Shown: positions 37,800 to 46,892 of the stretch, in pieces | Layout of the letters: each line of letters begins with the position of its first letter | Numbering within the stretch: the stretch's first letter is position 1 | Assembly (NCBI GenBank): GCA_001464765.1 | Contig: LNDV01000014.1 | Location: 62,001 to 126,000 of the forward strand | DNA: 64,000 nucleotides | Direction of reading: 5' to 3' | From: Betaproteobacteria bacterium Ga0077526 | Lineage (GTDB): Bacteria; Pseudomonadota; Gammaproteobacteria; Burkholderiales; Ga0077523 | Made by a program: the position numbers and the translations under genes | The notes under the pieces: model-generated | What the model saw: only the letters and a program-made list of their open reading frames with translations | What the model was told of the DNA's origin: nothing | The model's database searches: none

Positions 37800-39854
37800 T
37801 CAGCGGGTGATGCCGACCACGCCCAGCACGAACGCGTAGGTGAAGGCGATTTCCTTCAGGTAGTCGTAGCGCCCCGATGCTCCGCCGTGGCCGGCTTCCA
37901 TGTTGATCTTCATCAGCAGCGGGTTGCCGTCCGTCTTGGTGGCGCGAAGGCGCGCCACGTACTTCGCGGGCTCCCAATACATCACCTGGCTGTCATTGAG
38001 GGAGGTCTCCACGAGCATCGCCGGATAGTCCTGGGCGTGGATGTTGTCGTACGGCGAGTAGGACTTGATGTACGCGTAGGCCTCCGGTTCGTTCGGATTG
38101 CCCCACTCCTCGTACTCGCCGGTGGTGAGCGGCAGCGTGTCATCGAGCATGGTGTTGACCACGTCCACGAACGGCACCTGCGACACCACAGCGCGGAAGA
38201 GTTCCGGCCGGGCATTGACCACAGCCCCCATCAGCAGGCCGCCGGCGCTGCCGCCTTCGATCACGAGTCGGTCGGGCGCGGTGTCGCCGCGAACGATCAG
38301 GTGCTCCGCGCACGCGATGAAGTCCTCGAAGCTGTTCTTCTTCTGCATCATCCTGCCTTCGTCGTGCCAGCGCTTGCCCATCTCGCCGCCCCCGCGCACA
38401 TGCGCAAGAGCGACGGTCATGCCGCGGTCGAGAAGCGCGAGCCGCGCGGACGAGAAGCCGACCATCTCCGGGTACCCGTAGGCGCCGTAGCCCGAGAGCA
38501 GCATCGGCCGTGGCGCCTTGGGGCCCGGCTGCCGCCGGTACACCATCGACACGGGAATCTCCGTGCCGTCGGCGGCTTTCGCGTAGGTGAGTTCCGCCTC
38601 GTACAGGGACGCGTCGTATCCGCCCAGCACCTCGAACTGCTTGCGCAGCGTGCGTTCACGCGTGTTCATGTCGTAGTCGAACACCGAATCGGGTGTCACG
38701 AAGGACTCGTACGCGAAGCGGAAGATGTCCGTGTCGAACTCGGCGTTGGCGGCGGCGAACGCGCTGAAAGCGGGTTCCGGAAAGGTGATCTCGTGGGTAT
38801 CGCCGTCCGCGAAGCGAACCACGCTCATCCGCGGGAATCCGCCGCGCCGCTCGTGCAGGATATAGTGCCGCGCAAACACGTCGACGCCTTCCAGCATCGT
38901 GTCCTCGCGGTGGGGTACCAGTTCCTCCCAGCGCGGCGGGGCGAGATCGTCGAGCGGCGTACGCACCAGCCGGAAGTTGCGGCCGCGATCGTTCGTCACG
39001 ATGTAGAAATGCCCGCCGTGGTGATCCGCGTAGTACTCGTGGTCCTGGCGACGGGCGAGCATCAGCACCGGTTCCGCGAACGGGTCCGCGGCCGGGATGA
39101 AGCGCACCTCCGACGTGGTGGCGCTGTGCGAGGTAACGAACACATAGCCCAGGCTGCGGGACAGATCCAGGCCGACGGAAAATCGGGCGTCCGTCTCCTC
39201 GTGCAGCAGGGTGTGCTCGTCGCTGCCCAGCCGATGGCGCCACACGCGACTGGCGCGCTTGGTCTCGTCCTCGGTCACGTAGAACAGGACTTGGCTGTCC
39301 GCCGACCATGCGACGGAGCGCGCCTTGGGAATCTGGAGGGCGGCCACCGTCCCGTCCGCGAGATTCTTCACACGGAGCGTGTACTCGCGAAACCCGGTGA
39401 AGTCGGTGGAGAACGCCAGCAGGTCCCCGCTCGGACTCACGTCGAAAGCGCCCAGACCGAGGTAGGGCTGTCCCCGCGCGAGCACGTTGAGATCCAGGAT
39501 GATCCGCTCCGGCGCCTCCAGAGAGCCCTGCTTGCGGCAGTAGATCGGATACTGCCGGCCCTTCACCGTCCGGGAGTAGTAGTACCAGGCGCCGTCCCGG
39601 TACGGCACGCCCATGTCCGTCTCCTTGATGCGCGCCACCATCTCGGTATAGAGCGCCTTCTGGAGCGGCAGGCTCGGCCGCATCATGGCCTGCGTGTAGT
39701 GGTTCTCCGCGTTCAGGTGGGCGATGACCTCCGGGTCCTCCTTGTCGCGCAGCCAGTGATAGTCGTCCACCCGCCGGTCGCCGTGAGTCTCGGCGATGTG
39801 CGGGCGGACGGCGGCCAGCGGCGGGACGGGAATGCGCTTGGGGCTCTTGGACAT
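37800..39854 (-). CDS. ptrB: Oligopeptidase B (S9A)
   Basis: This 684-residue serine peptidase cleaves short peptides after Arg or Lys in the cytosol. The N-terminal beta-propeller is followed by an alpha/beta hydrolase domain with Ser536 in GGSAGG, Asp621 in LNDSQVMYWE and His656 in AGHGG. Family-typical fragments are YHWLRDKEDPEVIAHLNAEN and LSGYGAYG. Start 39854 has an AGGAG site, though the frame is open further upstream. No signal peptide is present. Confidence 0.93.
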   Translation of the reverse strand: MSKSPKRIPVPPLAAVRPHIAETHGDRRVDDYHWLRDKEDPEVIAHLNAENHYTQAMMRPSLPLQKALYTEMVARIKETDMGVPYRDGAWYYYSRTVKGRQYPIYCRKQGSLEAPERIILDLNVLARGQPYLGLGAFDVSPSGDLLAFSTDFTGFREYTLRVKNLADGTVAALQIPKARSVAWSADSQVLFYVTEDETKRASRVWRHRLGSDEHTLLHEETDARFSVGLDLSRSLGYVFVTSHSATTSEVRFIPAADPFAEPVLMLARRQDHEYYADHHGGHFYIVTNDRGRNFRLVRTPLDDLAPPRWEELVPHREDTMLEGVDVFARHYILHERRGGFPRMSVVRFADGDTHEITFPEPAFSAFAAANAEFDTDIFRFAYESFVTPDSVFDYDMNTRERTLRKQFEVLGGYDASLYEAELTYAKAADGTEIPVSMVYRRQPGPKAPRPMLLSGYGAYGYPEMVGFSSARLALLDRGMTVALAHVRGGGEMGKRWHDEGRMMQKKNSFEDFIACAEHLIVRGDTAPDRLVIEGGSAGGLLMGAVVNARPELFRAVVSQVPFVDVVNTMLDDTLPLTTGEYEEWGNPNEPEAYAYIKSYSPYDNIHAQDYPAMLVETSLNDSQVMYWEPAKYVARLRATKTDGNPLLMKINMEAGHGGASGRYDYLKEIAFTYAFVLGVVGITR

Positions 39855-40106
39855 GGGGCTCCTGAATGGGCGGTTGGGACGTGTCTGATCGGAAGGTGCG
39901 GATCGCCGTGCGCGGCAAGTCGCGAGTCTCGCAGAAGTCGGACCGCTTGATGAGACCCGCTGCGATGCGAATCGGCCATCAACGGAATCGGCCCTGCGGG
40001 CGTTGGGGACGAAGGGTCGAGGACCTTCGCCGGGTGCAGAATCCGGCGTGGCGACCGTTACCGTGGGAGAGCGCCGCGCGTCGGCCGCACTCCATCCCGG
40101 AAAGCG

Positions 40107-40135
40107 GTGACTCGCGCGCGCCTGCGCGCTACAAT
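40107..40135 (+). promoter_or_regulatory. Sigma-70-type promoter for the DUF3460 gene
   Basis: -35 GTGACT (40107-40112) and -10 TACAAT (40130-40135) are separated by 17 bases. The DUF3460 ATG lies 39 bases after the -10 box. In the 39855-40174 gap (320 bp, divergent from ptrB) I see no other feature. Confidence 0.5.
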
Positions 40136-40174
40136 CGAGCACCTTTTTGTCATAGTTTTCAGAGCCCTAGTCCC

Positions 40175-40366
40175 ATGGAAAAGTACGAGTCGGAAACCAC
40201 CCTGTTCCTGCGGCAGTTTCTTCGCGAACACCCGGAGGTCGTCGACAAGCAGAAGAAGGCGCGGGCCACCTGGTGGGATCGTCCCTACGACGCGGAGCAG
40301 CGCGAGGCGTTCGAAGAGGCCAAGGTCCCCAAGAAGCCCTATGAGTACTACAGCAGCAATCGCTGA
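40175..40366 (+). CDS. DUF3460-family small protein
   Basis: This 63-residue acidic and aromatic-rich protein matches the DUF3460 family known from betaproteobacteria: MEKYESETTLFLRQFLREHP, then WWDRPYD and a C-terminal KPYEYY. It has no signal peptide or membrane segment. The function is unknown. A sigma-70-type promoter is visible just upstream. It is a useful taxonomic pointer. Confidence 0.85.
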   Translation: MEKYESETTLFLRQFLREHPEVVDKQKKARATWWDRPYDAEQREAFEEAKVPKKPYEYYSSNR

Positions 40367-40449
40367 GACGAGCTGAAACCGGACGATCGGCGGGCGGACG
40401 ATCCCTTCGACGGACGCGCTCCCGACACTCCCCTGAGGAGGACCAACGC

Positions 40450-41913
40450 ATGAAGACCCGACTTGCCGCAGCGGTCCTGGCCGCCTTGTTCGCGCTCCCT
40501 GCCCAGGCGGACTGGGTCGAGGCCGTGAACGCCTACAACGCCGGCGACTACGCGACCGCCGCCCGCGAGTTCCGTCCCTTCGCCGAGAACGGCCAGGCGC
40601 AGGCGCAGTACATCCTCGGCTGGATCTACCAGAACGGCGAAGGCGTTCCGCAGGACTACGCGGAGTCCGCCAAGTGGTATCAGCTCGCCGCGAAGGCCGA
40701 CAACGTCGACGCCCAGTACGCGCTGGGCTCGTATTACATGTCCGGCGCCGGCGTCCCGCGGGACGACGCCCTGGCGGTTCAGTGGTTCCGCAAGGCCGCC
40801 GAGCGCGGCAAGGCTGGCGCCCAGTACCTGCTCGGGTACCTCGTGTCCCGGGGCGAAGGCGCCGCCAAGAACGAGACCGAAGGCGCCCAGTGGTATTTCA
40901 AGGCCGCCGAGCAGGGCTATCCCGAGGCCCAGTACGCCTACGGTCTGGCGCTCGGCACCGGCAACGGCGTCGCGAAGGACGAACCCGAATCCAACGTGTG
41001 GCTGCGAAAGGCTGCGGAGCAGGGTCAGGTGGACGCCGCCTACCTGCTGGGGTGGAATTTCGAACAGGGCGTCGGGACTCTGCCCGACTACGCCGAATCC
41101 GCGAAGTGGTACCAGAAGGCCGCGCAGGCCAACAACGTGGAGGCTCAGTATCATCTCGCCACACTGATGCGGGACGGGCGCGGCGTCGCGAAGGACGAGG
41201 ACGGCGCAGACAAGCTCTTCCGGCAGGCGGCCGTGGCGGGGCAGGCTTCGATCCCGGTGGCGATCGACGAATACCTGAAGGCGGGCAAGTTCGAGCGCGC
41301 GTTCGCCCTCGCGGATGTCTGGCTCGAAAAGCGGCCCGGTGATCTTCAGCTGCTGACGCTTCTGGGCGTCACGGCGGCCAACGAGGCCAGAACGGATCCA
41401 ACCAGATTCTCGGCGCCCGCGACCGGCTACGGCGACAAGGCCATCGCCCTGATCGAAGGCAACCGCCGGCCTGAGGGCATGAGCGATACGGAATGGTCCG
41501 AGTACCAGACGAAGTGGCTGCCGCAGTTGTACCTGCGCCTCGGAGCGATGTCCCAGAAGGCGGGCAGACTCGACGACGCGCGGGGACGACTGGAGAAGGT
41601 GACGCAGGTGGCTCCGAAGGACCCTTACGGGTGGTACCTGCTGGGGCAGACGCACTTCGCAGAGTATGAGCGCATCAACGTCGAGTCGAAGGGGCTCGAA
41701 GGGGCTGCGAAAAGCGAGGCCGTCGCCAAGGCGTTCGGCAAGCTCGACAAGGTCATCGAGTACTACGCCCGGGCGGTGGGCCTCACGGAGGGCCGGGACG
41801 ATCTGGCGGAAATGCGCGCGCCGCTGCTCCAGGACCTGCGGGGCATCTATGAATTCCGCACCGGATCCCGCAGCGGCTTCGACGACCTGCTGACACGCTA
41901 CCGCACGAACTGA
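40450..41913 (+). CDS. Exported SEL1-repeat protein
   Basis: This 487-residue protein has a signal peptide (MKTRLAAAVLAALFALPAQA) and about seven SEL1 repeats of the form AEQGYPEAQYAYGLALGTGN, followed by a TPR-like region. It should be a periplasmic scaffold. GAGGAGG precedes the ATG. The repeats are more regular than those of the SEL1 gene at 3206. It converges on the gene at 41936 through a shared hairpin. Partner unknown. Confidence 0.85.
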   Translation: MKTRLAAAVLAALFALPAQADWVEAVNAYNAGDYATAAREFRPFAENGQAQAQYILGWIYQNGEGVPQDYAESAKWYQLAAKADNVDAQYALGSYYMSGAGVPRDDALAVQWFRKAAERGKAGAQYLLGYLVSRGEGAAKNETEGAQWYFKAAEQGYPEAQYAYGLALGTGNGVAKDEPESNVWLRKAAEQGQVDAAYLLGWNFEQGVGTLPDYAESAKWYQKAAQANNVEAQYHLATLMRDGRGVAKDEDGADKLFRQAAVAGQASIPVAIDEYLKAGKFERAFALADVWLEKRPGDLQLLTLLGVTAANEARTDPTRFSAPATGYGDKAIALIEGNRRPEGMSDTEWSEYQTKWLPQLYLRLGAMSQKAGRLDDARGRLEKVTQVAPKDPYGWYLLGQTHFAEYERINVESKGLEGAAKSEAVAKAFGKLDKVIEYYARAVGLTEGRDDLAEMRAPLLQDLRGIYEFRTGSRSGFDDLLTRYRTN

Positions 41914-41928
41914 CCTACCCCCTTCGCA

Positions 41929-41947
41929 CCGGGCCTCACTGGCCCGG
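41929..41947. terminator. Hairpin at the stop codon of the convergent gene
   Basis: CCGGGCC and GGCCCGG arms (7 bp) enclose TCACT, which contains the stop codon of the minus-strand gene. It mirrors the cupin hairpin at 16286-16304 in design. It lacks a T-run. Confidence 0.5.
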
Positions 41948-42514
41948 CGTGATTTCCAGGTCGATGGCGAACACTGCCTTGCGGTTGGTGTACTTGCCGC
42001 AGTCGAGCGTCAGGGAATACCGTGGCGTGCTCCAGTTGCGCGTGCGGTGCTGGATGCCCTCCTCCACATGCGTGTCGAACTTGCCCGGTTCGCCGTACCG
42101 CTCGACCAGCGTATCCAGCACCCGGCGGCAAGTGGGATAGCGGCGCTCCATCTGTTCGGGTTTCTTGCCCAAACCCACACGCTCGAACGACAGGATCCAG
42201 CGGCGAACCTTGCCCTTGTCCATGGAGATGCTGACGGCCGTCACGTCGGCGCGCGAGTCGTCCGGCGCGAGCTTGATGATGTAGAGCCCCTCGCCTTCCC
42301 TCAGCCAGAGATCGAACCGGCCGTCGTCCTCCTCGGGGCGGGCGATGCTGCCGGACCCCCTCTGCCAGAACTCGTGCTTGGAGGCGGGGAAGCGCTCCCT
42401 GAGGCTCTGCGGGTCCACGCCCGAGCCGAGCCCGGCGAATTCGAAGGCCGAAGCCGCGGAACCGACGGCCCCGAGCCACCCGATGCAAACAATGCGTGCC
42501 AACGTCCTGATCAT
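41936..42514 (-). CDS. Exported protein of unknown function
   Basis: This protein of 192 residues begins with a signal-like stretch (MIRTLARIVCIGWLGAVGSA), cleaved after about residue 23. The mature part has alternating polar strands (GLYIIKLAPDDSRADVTAVS) and one Cys pair (YPTCRR, LDCGKYTN) that could form a disulfide. I do not recognise a family. Its start is 59 bases from the divergent YedK gene, so both promoters share this short region. Confidence 0.7.
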   Translation of the reverse strand: MIRTLARIVCIGWLGAVGSAASAFEFAGLGSGVDPQSLRERFPASKHEFWQRGSGSIARPEEDDGRFDLWLREGEGLYIIKLAPDDSRADVTAVSISMDKGKVRRWILSFERVGLGKKPEQMERRYPTCRRVLDTLVERYGEPGKFDTHVEEGIQHRTRNWSTPRYSLTLDCGKYTNRKAVFAIDLEITPGQ

Positions 42515-42561
42515 GTCGCTTAGTCTGGTCCCTGAAGTCACGTTACGGAAAACCGCGGTCC

Positions 42562-42567
42562 TATAAT
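42562..42567 (+). promoter_or_regulatory. -10 box suggesting a leaderless yedK mRNA
   Basis: A consensus TATAAT ends seven bases before the yedK ATG, so the expected transcription start coincides with the start codon. No ribosome-binding site is visible in the gap. Confidence 0.5.
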
Positions 42568-42573
42568 CGGTGC

Positions 42574-43257
42574 ATGTGCGGCCGCTATGCCTTGAACGAG
42601 AACGCCCGGGAACTTGCCGACCACTTCCGGCTGATCGCCCTTCCCGAAATCGCCCCCCGGTTCAACATTGCGCCGGGGTCCGCAGTGCCCTGCATCATCG
42701 CGTCGGCGGACGGCCCGGCCATGATGCCGATGGCGTGGGGCCTGCAGCCCGCCTGGACACACCGCGAGGGCGCCCCGGACTATCCCAAGCCCATCAACGC
42801 CCGGGCGGAGACCGTCTCGGAGCGGCCGATGTTTCGCGAGGCCTTCCGACGCCGACGCTGCATTCTGCCAGCTTCCGGGTTCTATGAATGGTTCCGACCG
42901 CCCTCGGGACCGAAACAACCCTTCTTCATTCGCCCCGCCAACGAACCGGTGTTCGCGATGGCCGGTCTGTTCGAGACCGGCCGCGACGGCGGATCGGGGA
43001 GCTGCTGTATCCTCACGGTGGCGGGCAATGCCGTGATGTCACCGATTCACGACCGCATGCCCGTGATGCTACCGCGCGATGCCTTCGATCGCTGGCTCGA
43101 CAGCGCGACGGAGGCCGAAAGCCTGAAGTCGCTGCTGTGTAGTGCGCCTCCTGAGTGGACCGTCGCGTACCGGGTGAGCCCGAAGGTCAACAACGCGCGG
43201 AACGACACCCCCGATCTGATGGAACCGATCGATCCGCCGCCCCTGTCCGAGAACTGA
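42574..43257 (+). CDS. yedK: SOS response-associated peptidase YedK (HMCES)
   Basis: This 227-residue protein forms a DNA-protein crosslink with abasic sites in single-stranded DNA. The catalytic Cys2 follows the initiator Met (MCGRYAL), and the conserved Asn in INARAET, Glu in PASGFYEW and His in SPIHDRMPV are present. The length is typical. No CTG-N10-CAG LexA site is seen upstream, so SOS control is not shown. It precedes an isomerase gene by 12 bases and may be co-transcribed. Confidence 0.92.
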   Translation: MCGRYALNENARELADHFRLIALPEIAPRFNIAPGSAVPCIIASADGPAMMPMAWGLQPAWTHREGAPDYPKPINARAETVSERPMFREAFRRRRCILPASGFYEWFRPPSGPKQPFFIRPANEPVFAMAGLFETGRDGGSGSCCILTVAGNAVMSPIHDRMPVMLPRDAFDRWLDSATEAESLKSLLCSAPPEWTVAYRVSPKVNNARNDTPDLMEPIDPPPLSEN

Positions 43258-43269
43258 GGACCCATTGCC

Positions 43270-43869
43270 ATGAAATCCGTCGACTACTACTTCTCACCCG
43301 TCTCCCCGTGGACCTATCTCGGCCATGCGCGGCTGCGTGAGATCGCGCGCCGACACGGCGCCACCATCGCCGTCAAGCCCGTGGACTATGGTCGCGTCTT
43401 TCCGGTGTCCGGCGGATTGCCGCTCAAGCAGCGCGCACCACAGCGCCAGGCCTATCGCATGGTGGAACTGCGCCGCTGGCGCGAGTTCCTGAGCGTGCCG
43501 ATCCAACTGGAGCCCAAGTTCTTTCCGGTGAGCGCGGACCTCGCCGCGAAGACGATCATAGCCGCCGCGCCCTCGGGCGCGGAGAAGCAGCTGGATCTCG
43601 CGCACGGCATCATGCGCGCGTGCTGGGAGGAGGATCGCGACATCTCCCAGGGCGCAACGCTAGAGGCCGTGGCTTCCGCCTGCGGTCTCGACGGGACGGC
43701 TCTCGTGGCCGCGGCAGCACAGGCCGGCGCTCAGGCGGAGTATGACCGGCTCACACAGGAAGCCGTCGAACGGCAGGTCTTCGGCGCCCCGACCTACGTC
43801 GTGGCCGGCGAACCGTTCTGGGGGCAGGACCGGCTCGACTTCGTCGACCGCGCCCTGGGCAGAGCGTGA
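43270..43869 (+). CDS. 2-hydroxychromene-2-carboxylate isomerase (DsbA-like)
   Basis: This 199-residue protein has a thioredoxin-like fold of the glutathione kappa/HCCA isomerase group: YYFSPVSPWTYLGHARL at the N-terminus with Ser in the active-site position instead of Cys, and VFGAPTYVVAGEPFWGQDRL at the C-terminus. Members isomerise 2-hydroxychromene-2-carboxylate in naphthalene breakdown, but here no aromatic pathway lies nearby, so another glutathione-dependent reaction is possible. Its stop overlaps the next ATG (TGATG). Confidence 0.87.
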   Translation: MKSVDYYFSPVSPWTYLGHARLREIARRHGATIAVKPVDYGRVFPVSGGLPLKQRAPQRQAYRMVELRRWREFLSVPIQLEPKFFPVSADLAAKTIIAAAPSGAEKQLDLAHGIMRACWEEDRDISQGATLEAVASACGLDGTALVAAAAQAGAQAEYDRLTQEAVERQVFGAPTYVVAGEPFWGQDRLDFVDRALGRA

Positions 43870-44543
43870 TGCTCGGACGGAAGGCCGCGCTGGCGGCCGC
43901 GCTGGCTGCGCTGGCGTCCGGCGCGATCAGTGCGGAGGATCCGATGCCGATCGAAAAGGAACCGCGCCACCGTCTCGCCTTCGAGAACACGCGCGTGCGC
44001 TTCTTCGACGTGCAGCTGCCACCCGGCTACCGCAGCACGATGCACATCCACCACCACGACGGCGTGTTCGTGAACATCTCGCCGTCCGAGACCGAAGCCG
44101 AGGACTGGGGCAAGGCTCCCGTGAGACGTCCGCCGCGTACCCCGGGCGAGTCCTATTTCATCGGCTACTCCAAGACGCCCAAGGCCCATCGCGTCAGCAA
44201 TGTCGGCAAGACCGAATACCGTGTGACCGACACGGAGATTCTCCAGGGCTGCGGCGGCCGTCCGCTCGACGACAGCGCCCGGGCCGGCCCGCTGCTGGTG
44301 GACAACGATCGCGTGCGAGTGAGCCAGATCGAACTCGCGCCCGGGGCTTCGACCACACTGCACGGCCCCTGCGGCATGCTCGTGCTGGTGAGCGCCGGCA
44401 TGGCGCAGTTCGACATGCCGGGCGGCGTCGAGCGCGTGAATTTCGGGCCTGCCGGTTTCAAATGGCGCGACGGCATGACGCCAGTCACCTTCACCAACGT
44501 CGGCACCGATCGTCTGCACGCCGTCGACGTCCTGGTCAAGTGA
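43869..44543 (+). CDS. Exported two-cupin-like protein
   Basis: This protein of 224 residues has a hydrophobic N-terminus (LGRKAALAAALAALASGAIS) that looks like a signal peptide. Two related beta-barrel segments follow: FENTRVRFFDVQLPPGYRST with a HIHHHD metal-like motif, and VRVSQIELAPGASTTLHGPC. This suggests a bicupin with one intact metal site. No substrate is known. It overlaps the isomerase gene and is followed after four bases by the LLM gene, which suggests an operon. Confidence 0.75.
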   Translation: MLGRKAALAAALAALASGAISAEDPMPIEKEPRHRLAFENTRVRFFDVQLPPGYRSTMHIHHHDGVFVNISPSETEAEDWGKAPVRRPPRTPGESYFIGYSKTPKAHRVSNVGKTEYRVTDTEILQGCGGRPLDDSARAGPLLVDNDRVRVSQIELAPGASTTLHGPCGMLVLVSAGMAQFDMPGGVERVNFGPAGFKWRDGMTPVTFTNVGTDRLHAVDVLVK

Positions 44544-44547
44544 TCCG

Positions 44548-45552
44548 ATGCGCTGGTCCGTTCTCGATCAGTCGCCGGTGATCGCCGGGGGCGAACCCGC
44601 GGAAGCCGTCCGGCAGACCGTGCTGCTCGCGCGGGAGGTGGAGGCGATGGGTTACCACCGTTTCTGGATGGCCGAGCACCATAGTTCCCGCGCACTCGCC
44701 GACCCCTGCCCGGAAATCCTGCTCACACACGTCGCGTCGGTAACCTCGAAGCTGCGCGTCGGCACGGGTGGCGTGCTGCTCCCCTACTACAGTCCGCTCA
44801 AGGTCGCGGAGGTGTTCCGCATGCTTGAGGCACTCTTCCCCGGACGCGTGGATCTGGGCATCGGTCGCGCGCCAGGTTCGGACGGACTCACCGCACAGGT
44901 GCTGTCCGGCGGGGCGTTCTACGACTTCGACCAGTTCCCCGTGCACGTGCGTGAGACCGTCCAGTTCCTGGATGACGCGCTGCCGGCAGACCATCCCTAC
45001 GCGCGTGTGAAGGCGATGCCTTCGGGCCCCGCCGCACCGGAGGTGTGGCTGCTCGGATCCTCCGACTACAGCGCCACGCTCGCGGCCTATCTGGGCCTTC
45101 GGTTCGCGTTCGCGCATTTCATCAACGCGAGCGGCGGGGACGAGGTGAGCCGCGCCTTCCGTGCGGGATTCCGCCCCTCCACGCGGGAGGCCTCCCCCGT
45201 CTCCATGCTCACGGTGTTCGCGCTCTGCGCACCGACCACGGAACAGGCCGAACGACTCGCTTCCTCCATCGATCTGCGCCGGCTGCTCATGGCCCGGGGC
45301 GGTGACGAGCCGGTGGCGACGATGGAAGAGGCCGAGGCCTACCCCTACACGCGCGAGGACCGCGAGATCATCCGGCGCGAGCGTTCGAGGGCGATCATCG
45401 GCACGCCCGCGGACGTTCGCGATCGTATCCTTGCCCTCGCGGGGGCCTTCGCGGCGGATGAGGTGATGGTGCTCACGATCACGGGGGACTACGCCTCGCG
45501 TCTGCGCTCCTACGAACTGCTCGCCGCAGCCGCAACGCCCGGCATGCACTGA
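44548..45552 (+). CDS. LLM-class flavin-dependent oxidoreductase
   Basis: This 334-residue protein is of the luciferase-like monooxygenase superfamily, MsnO8-like group. Diagnostic segments are YHRFWMAEHHSS, LRVGTGGVLLPYYSPLKVAE and GRVDLGIGRAPGSD, which form the FMN pocket. It uses reduced flavin supplied by a separate reductase. The substrate is unknown. It lies in a tight series behind the isomerase and bicupin genes and may be regulated with them. Confidence 0.9.
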   Translation: MRWSVLDQSPVIAGGEPAEAVRQTVLLAREVEAMGYHRFWMAEHHSSRALADPCPEILLTHVASVTSKLRVGTGGVLLPYYSPLKVAEVFRMLEALFPGRVDLGIGRAPGSDGLTAQVLSGGAFYDFDQFPVHVRETVQFLDDALPADHPYARVKAMPSGPAAPEVWLLGSSDYSATLAAYLGLRFAFAHFINASGGDEVSRAFRAGFRPSTREASPVSMLTVFALCAPTTEQAERLASSIDLRRLLMARGGDEPVATMEEAEAYPYTREDREIIRRERSRAIIGTPADVRDRILALAGAFAADEVMVLTITGDYASRLRSYELLAAAATPGMH

Positions 45553-45619
45553 TGCGTCGTTCCGGACACTCGCGCACCGCCATCGGAGACGCGGACACCC
45601 TGGACGTGGTGTTCTCCCT

Positions 45620-46852
45620 GTGAATGCTTCGTCCGCCCTTCCTCTGACATCCGCCCGCGAACGGCTGATCCTGCTGCTGCTCGCCGGCGTCCAGTTCACC
45701 CATATCGTGGACTTCATGGTGCTGATGCCGCTCGGGCCGCAGCTCATGCGGCGCATGGGTGTCACGGCCGGCGAGTTCGGCCTGCTGGTGTCCGCGTATA
45801 CCTTCGGCGCCGCGGCGAGCGCGCTGCTCGCCGCGTTCCACATCGACCGCTTCGATCGCAAGCACGCGCTTCTGGTCATCTATGCCGGATTCGTCATCGC
45901 AACGGGACTGTGCGCCGTGGCGCCGACGTTCGGAACTCTGCTCGCCGCGCGCATCGTCTCCGGCATCTTCGGCGGCATCGCCGGGGCGGTGGTGTTCGCC
46001 ATCGTCGGCGATCTCGTGCCGGATGAGCGCCGGGGCGCGGCCACCGGCATCATCTCCATGGGGTTTCCGCTGTCTGCGATCGCCGGGGTGCCTGCCGGCC
46101 TGCTCATCGGCGGTGCGTTCGGATGGCGGGTCACCTTCGCCGCCGTCGCCGGGATCGCAGCGATCTTCTGGGTGCTGGCGAAACTCTGGCTGCCGCCCCT
46201 CGATCGGCACCGGCACGGCGAAGTCCAGGGCCAGACGCTCGCGAGCCGCTTCGGCGCCGTCTTCGGCGACCCGAATCACCGCAACGCCTTCGTGCTCGGC
46301 GCGATTCTGATGTTCGCGAGCTTCCTCGTCATTCCCTTCATCAGTCCGTACATGGTCGGCAACGTCGGACTCACGGAAGGCGATCTGCCGCTGCTCTACC
46401 TCTGCGGCGGCACGGCCACCCTGGTGAGCGCCCAGTTCATCGGCCGGCAGGCCGACAGGCGCGGGAAGGTGCGCGTGTTCCGATGGGTGGCGGCGCTGTC
46501 GATCGTGCCGCTCCTGGTGACGACCAATCTTCCGCCGGTGCCCGTGCCCATGGCGATCGCAGCAAGCATGATGTTCATGGTGCTGGTGTCGGGACGCTTC
46601 GTGCCCGCGATGGCGCTGATCAACGGCGCGGCCTTGCCACGCGTGCGCGGCGCCTTCCTGGTATTCAACAGCGCGCTACAGCAGCTCGCAACGGGAGTCG
46701 CGTCGGTGGTCGCCGGCAGCATCCTCGGCAGCGAGGGCGGTCGGCTGACACACTACTGGGTCGTGGGCCTGATCGCTGTAGCGGCGACTCTGGCCGGGAT
46801 CGTTCTGGCGGGACGGGTGCAGATCCGCGATGCGGTGAGCCCGCAGAAGTGA
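45620..46852 (+). CDS. MFS transporter
   Basis: This 410-residue membrane protein has 12 predicted hydrophobic segments and major-facilitator motifs, for example the motif A loop FHIDRFDRKHALL after the second segment and PDERRGAATGIISMG. It resembles sugar or drug efflux members (AraJ-like). Start is GTG at 45620. It follows the LLM gene after 67 bases. The substrate is unknown; export of the product of the neighbouring oxidoreductases is a plain guess. Confidence 0.9.
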   Translation: MNASSALPLTSARERLILLLLAGVQFTHIVDFMVLMPLGPQLMRRMGVTAGEFGLLVSAYTFGAAASALLAAFHIDRFDRKHALLVIYAGFVIATGLCAVAPTFGTLLAARIVSGIFGGIAGAVVFAIVGDLVPDERRGAATGIISMGFPLSAIAGVPAGLLIGGAFGWRVTFAAVAGIAAIFWVLAKLWLPPLDRHRHGEVQGQTLASRFGAVFGDPNHRNAFVLGAILMFASFLVIPFISPYMVGNVGLTEGDLPLLYLCGGTATLVSAQFIGRQADRRGKVRVFRWVAALSIVPLLVTTNLPPVPVPMAIAASMMFMVLVSGRFVPAMALINGAALPRVRGAFLVFNSALQQLATGVASVVAGSILGSEGGRLTHYWVVGLIAVAATLAGIVLAGRVQIRDAVSPQK

Positions 46853-46892
46853 ACGGTGCGGCCGGGGCGACCGCACCGCATGACAGTGCGAC

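Noticed and set aside
37695..39950. 751-residue plus-strand open frame
   Set aside because: It is antisense to ptrB, starts inside the cyclase gene and crosses a strong terminator.
42480..42573. LexA box before yedK
   Set aside because: No CTG-N10-CAG or CTGT-N8-ACAG palindrome is present.
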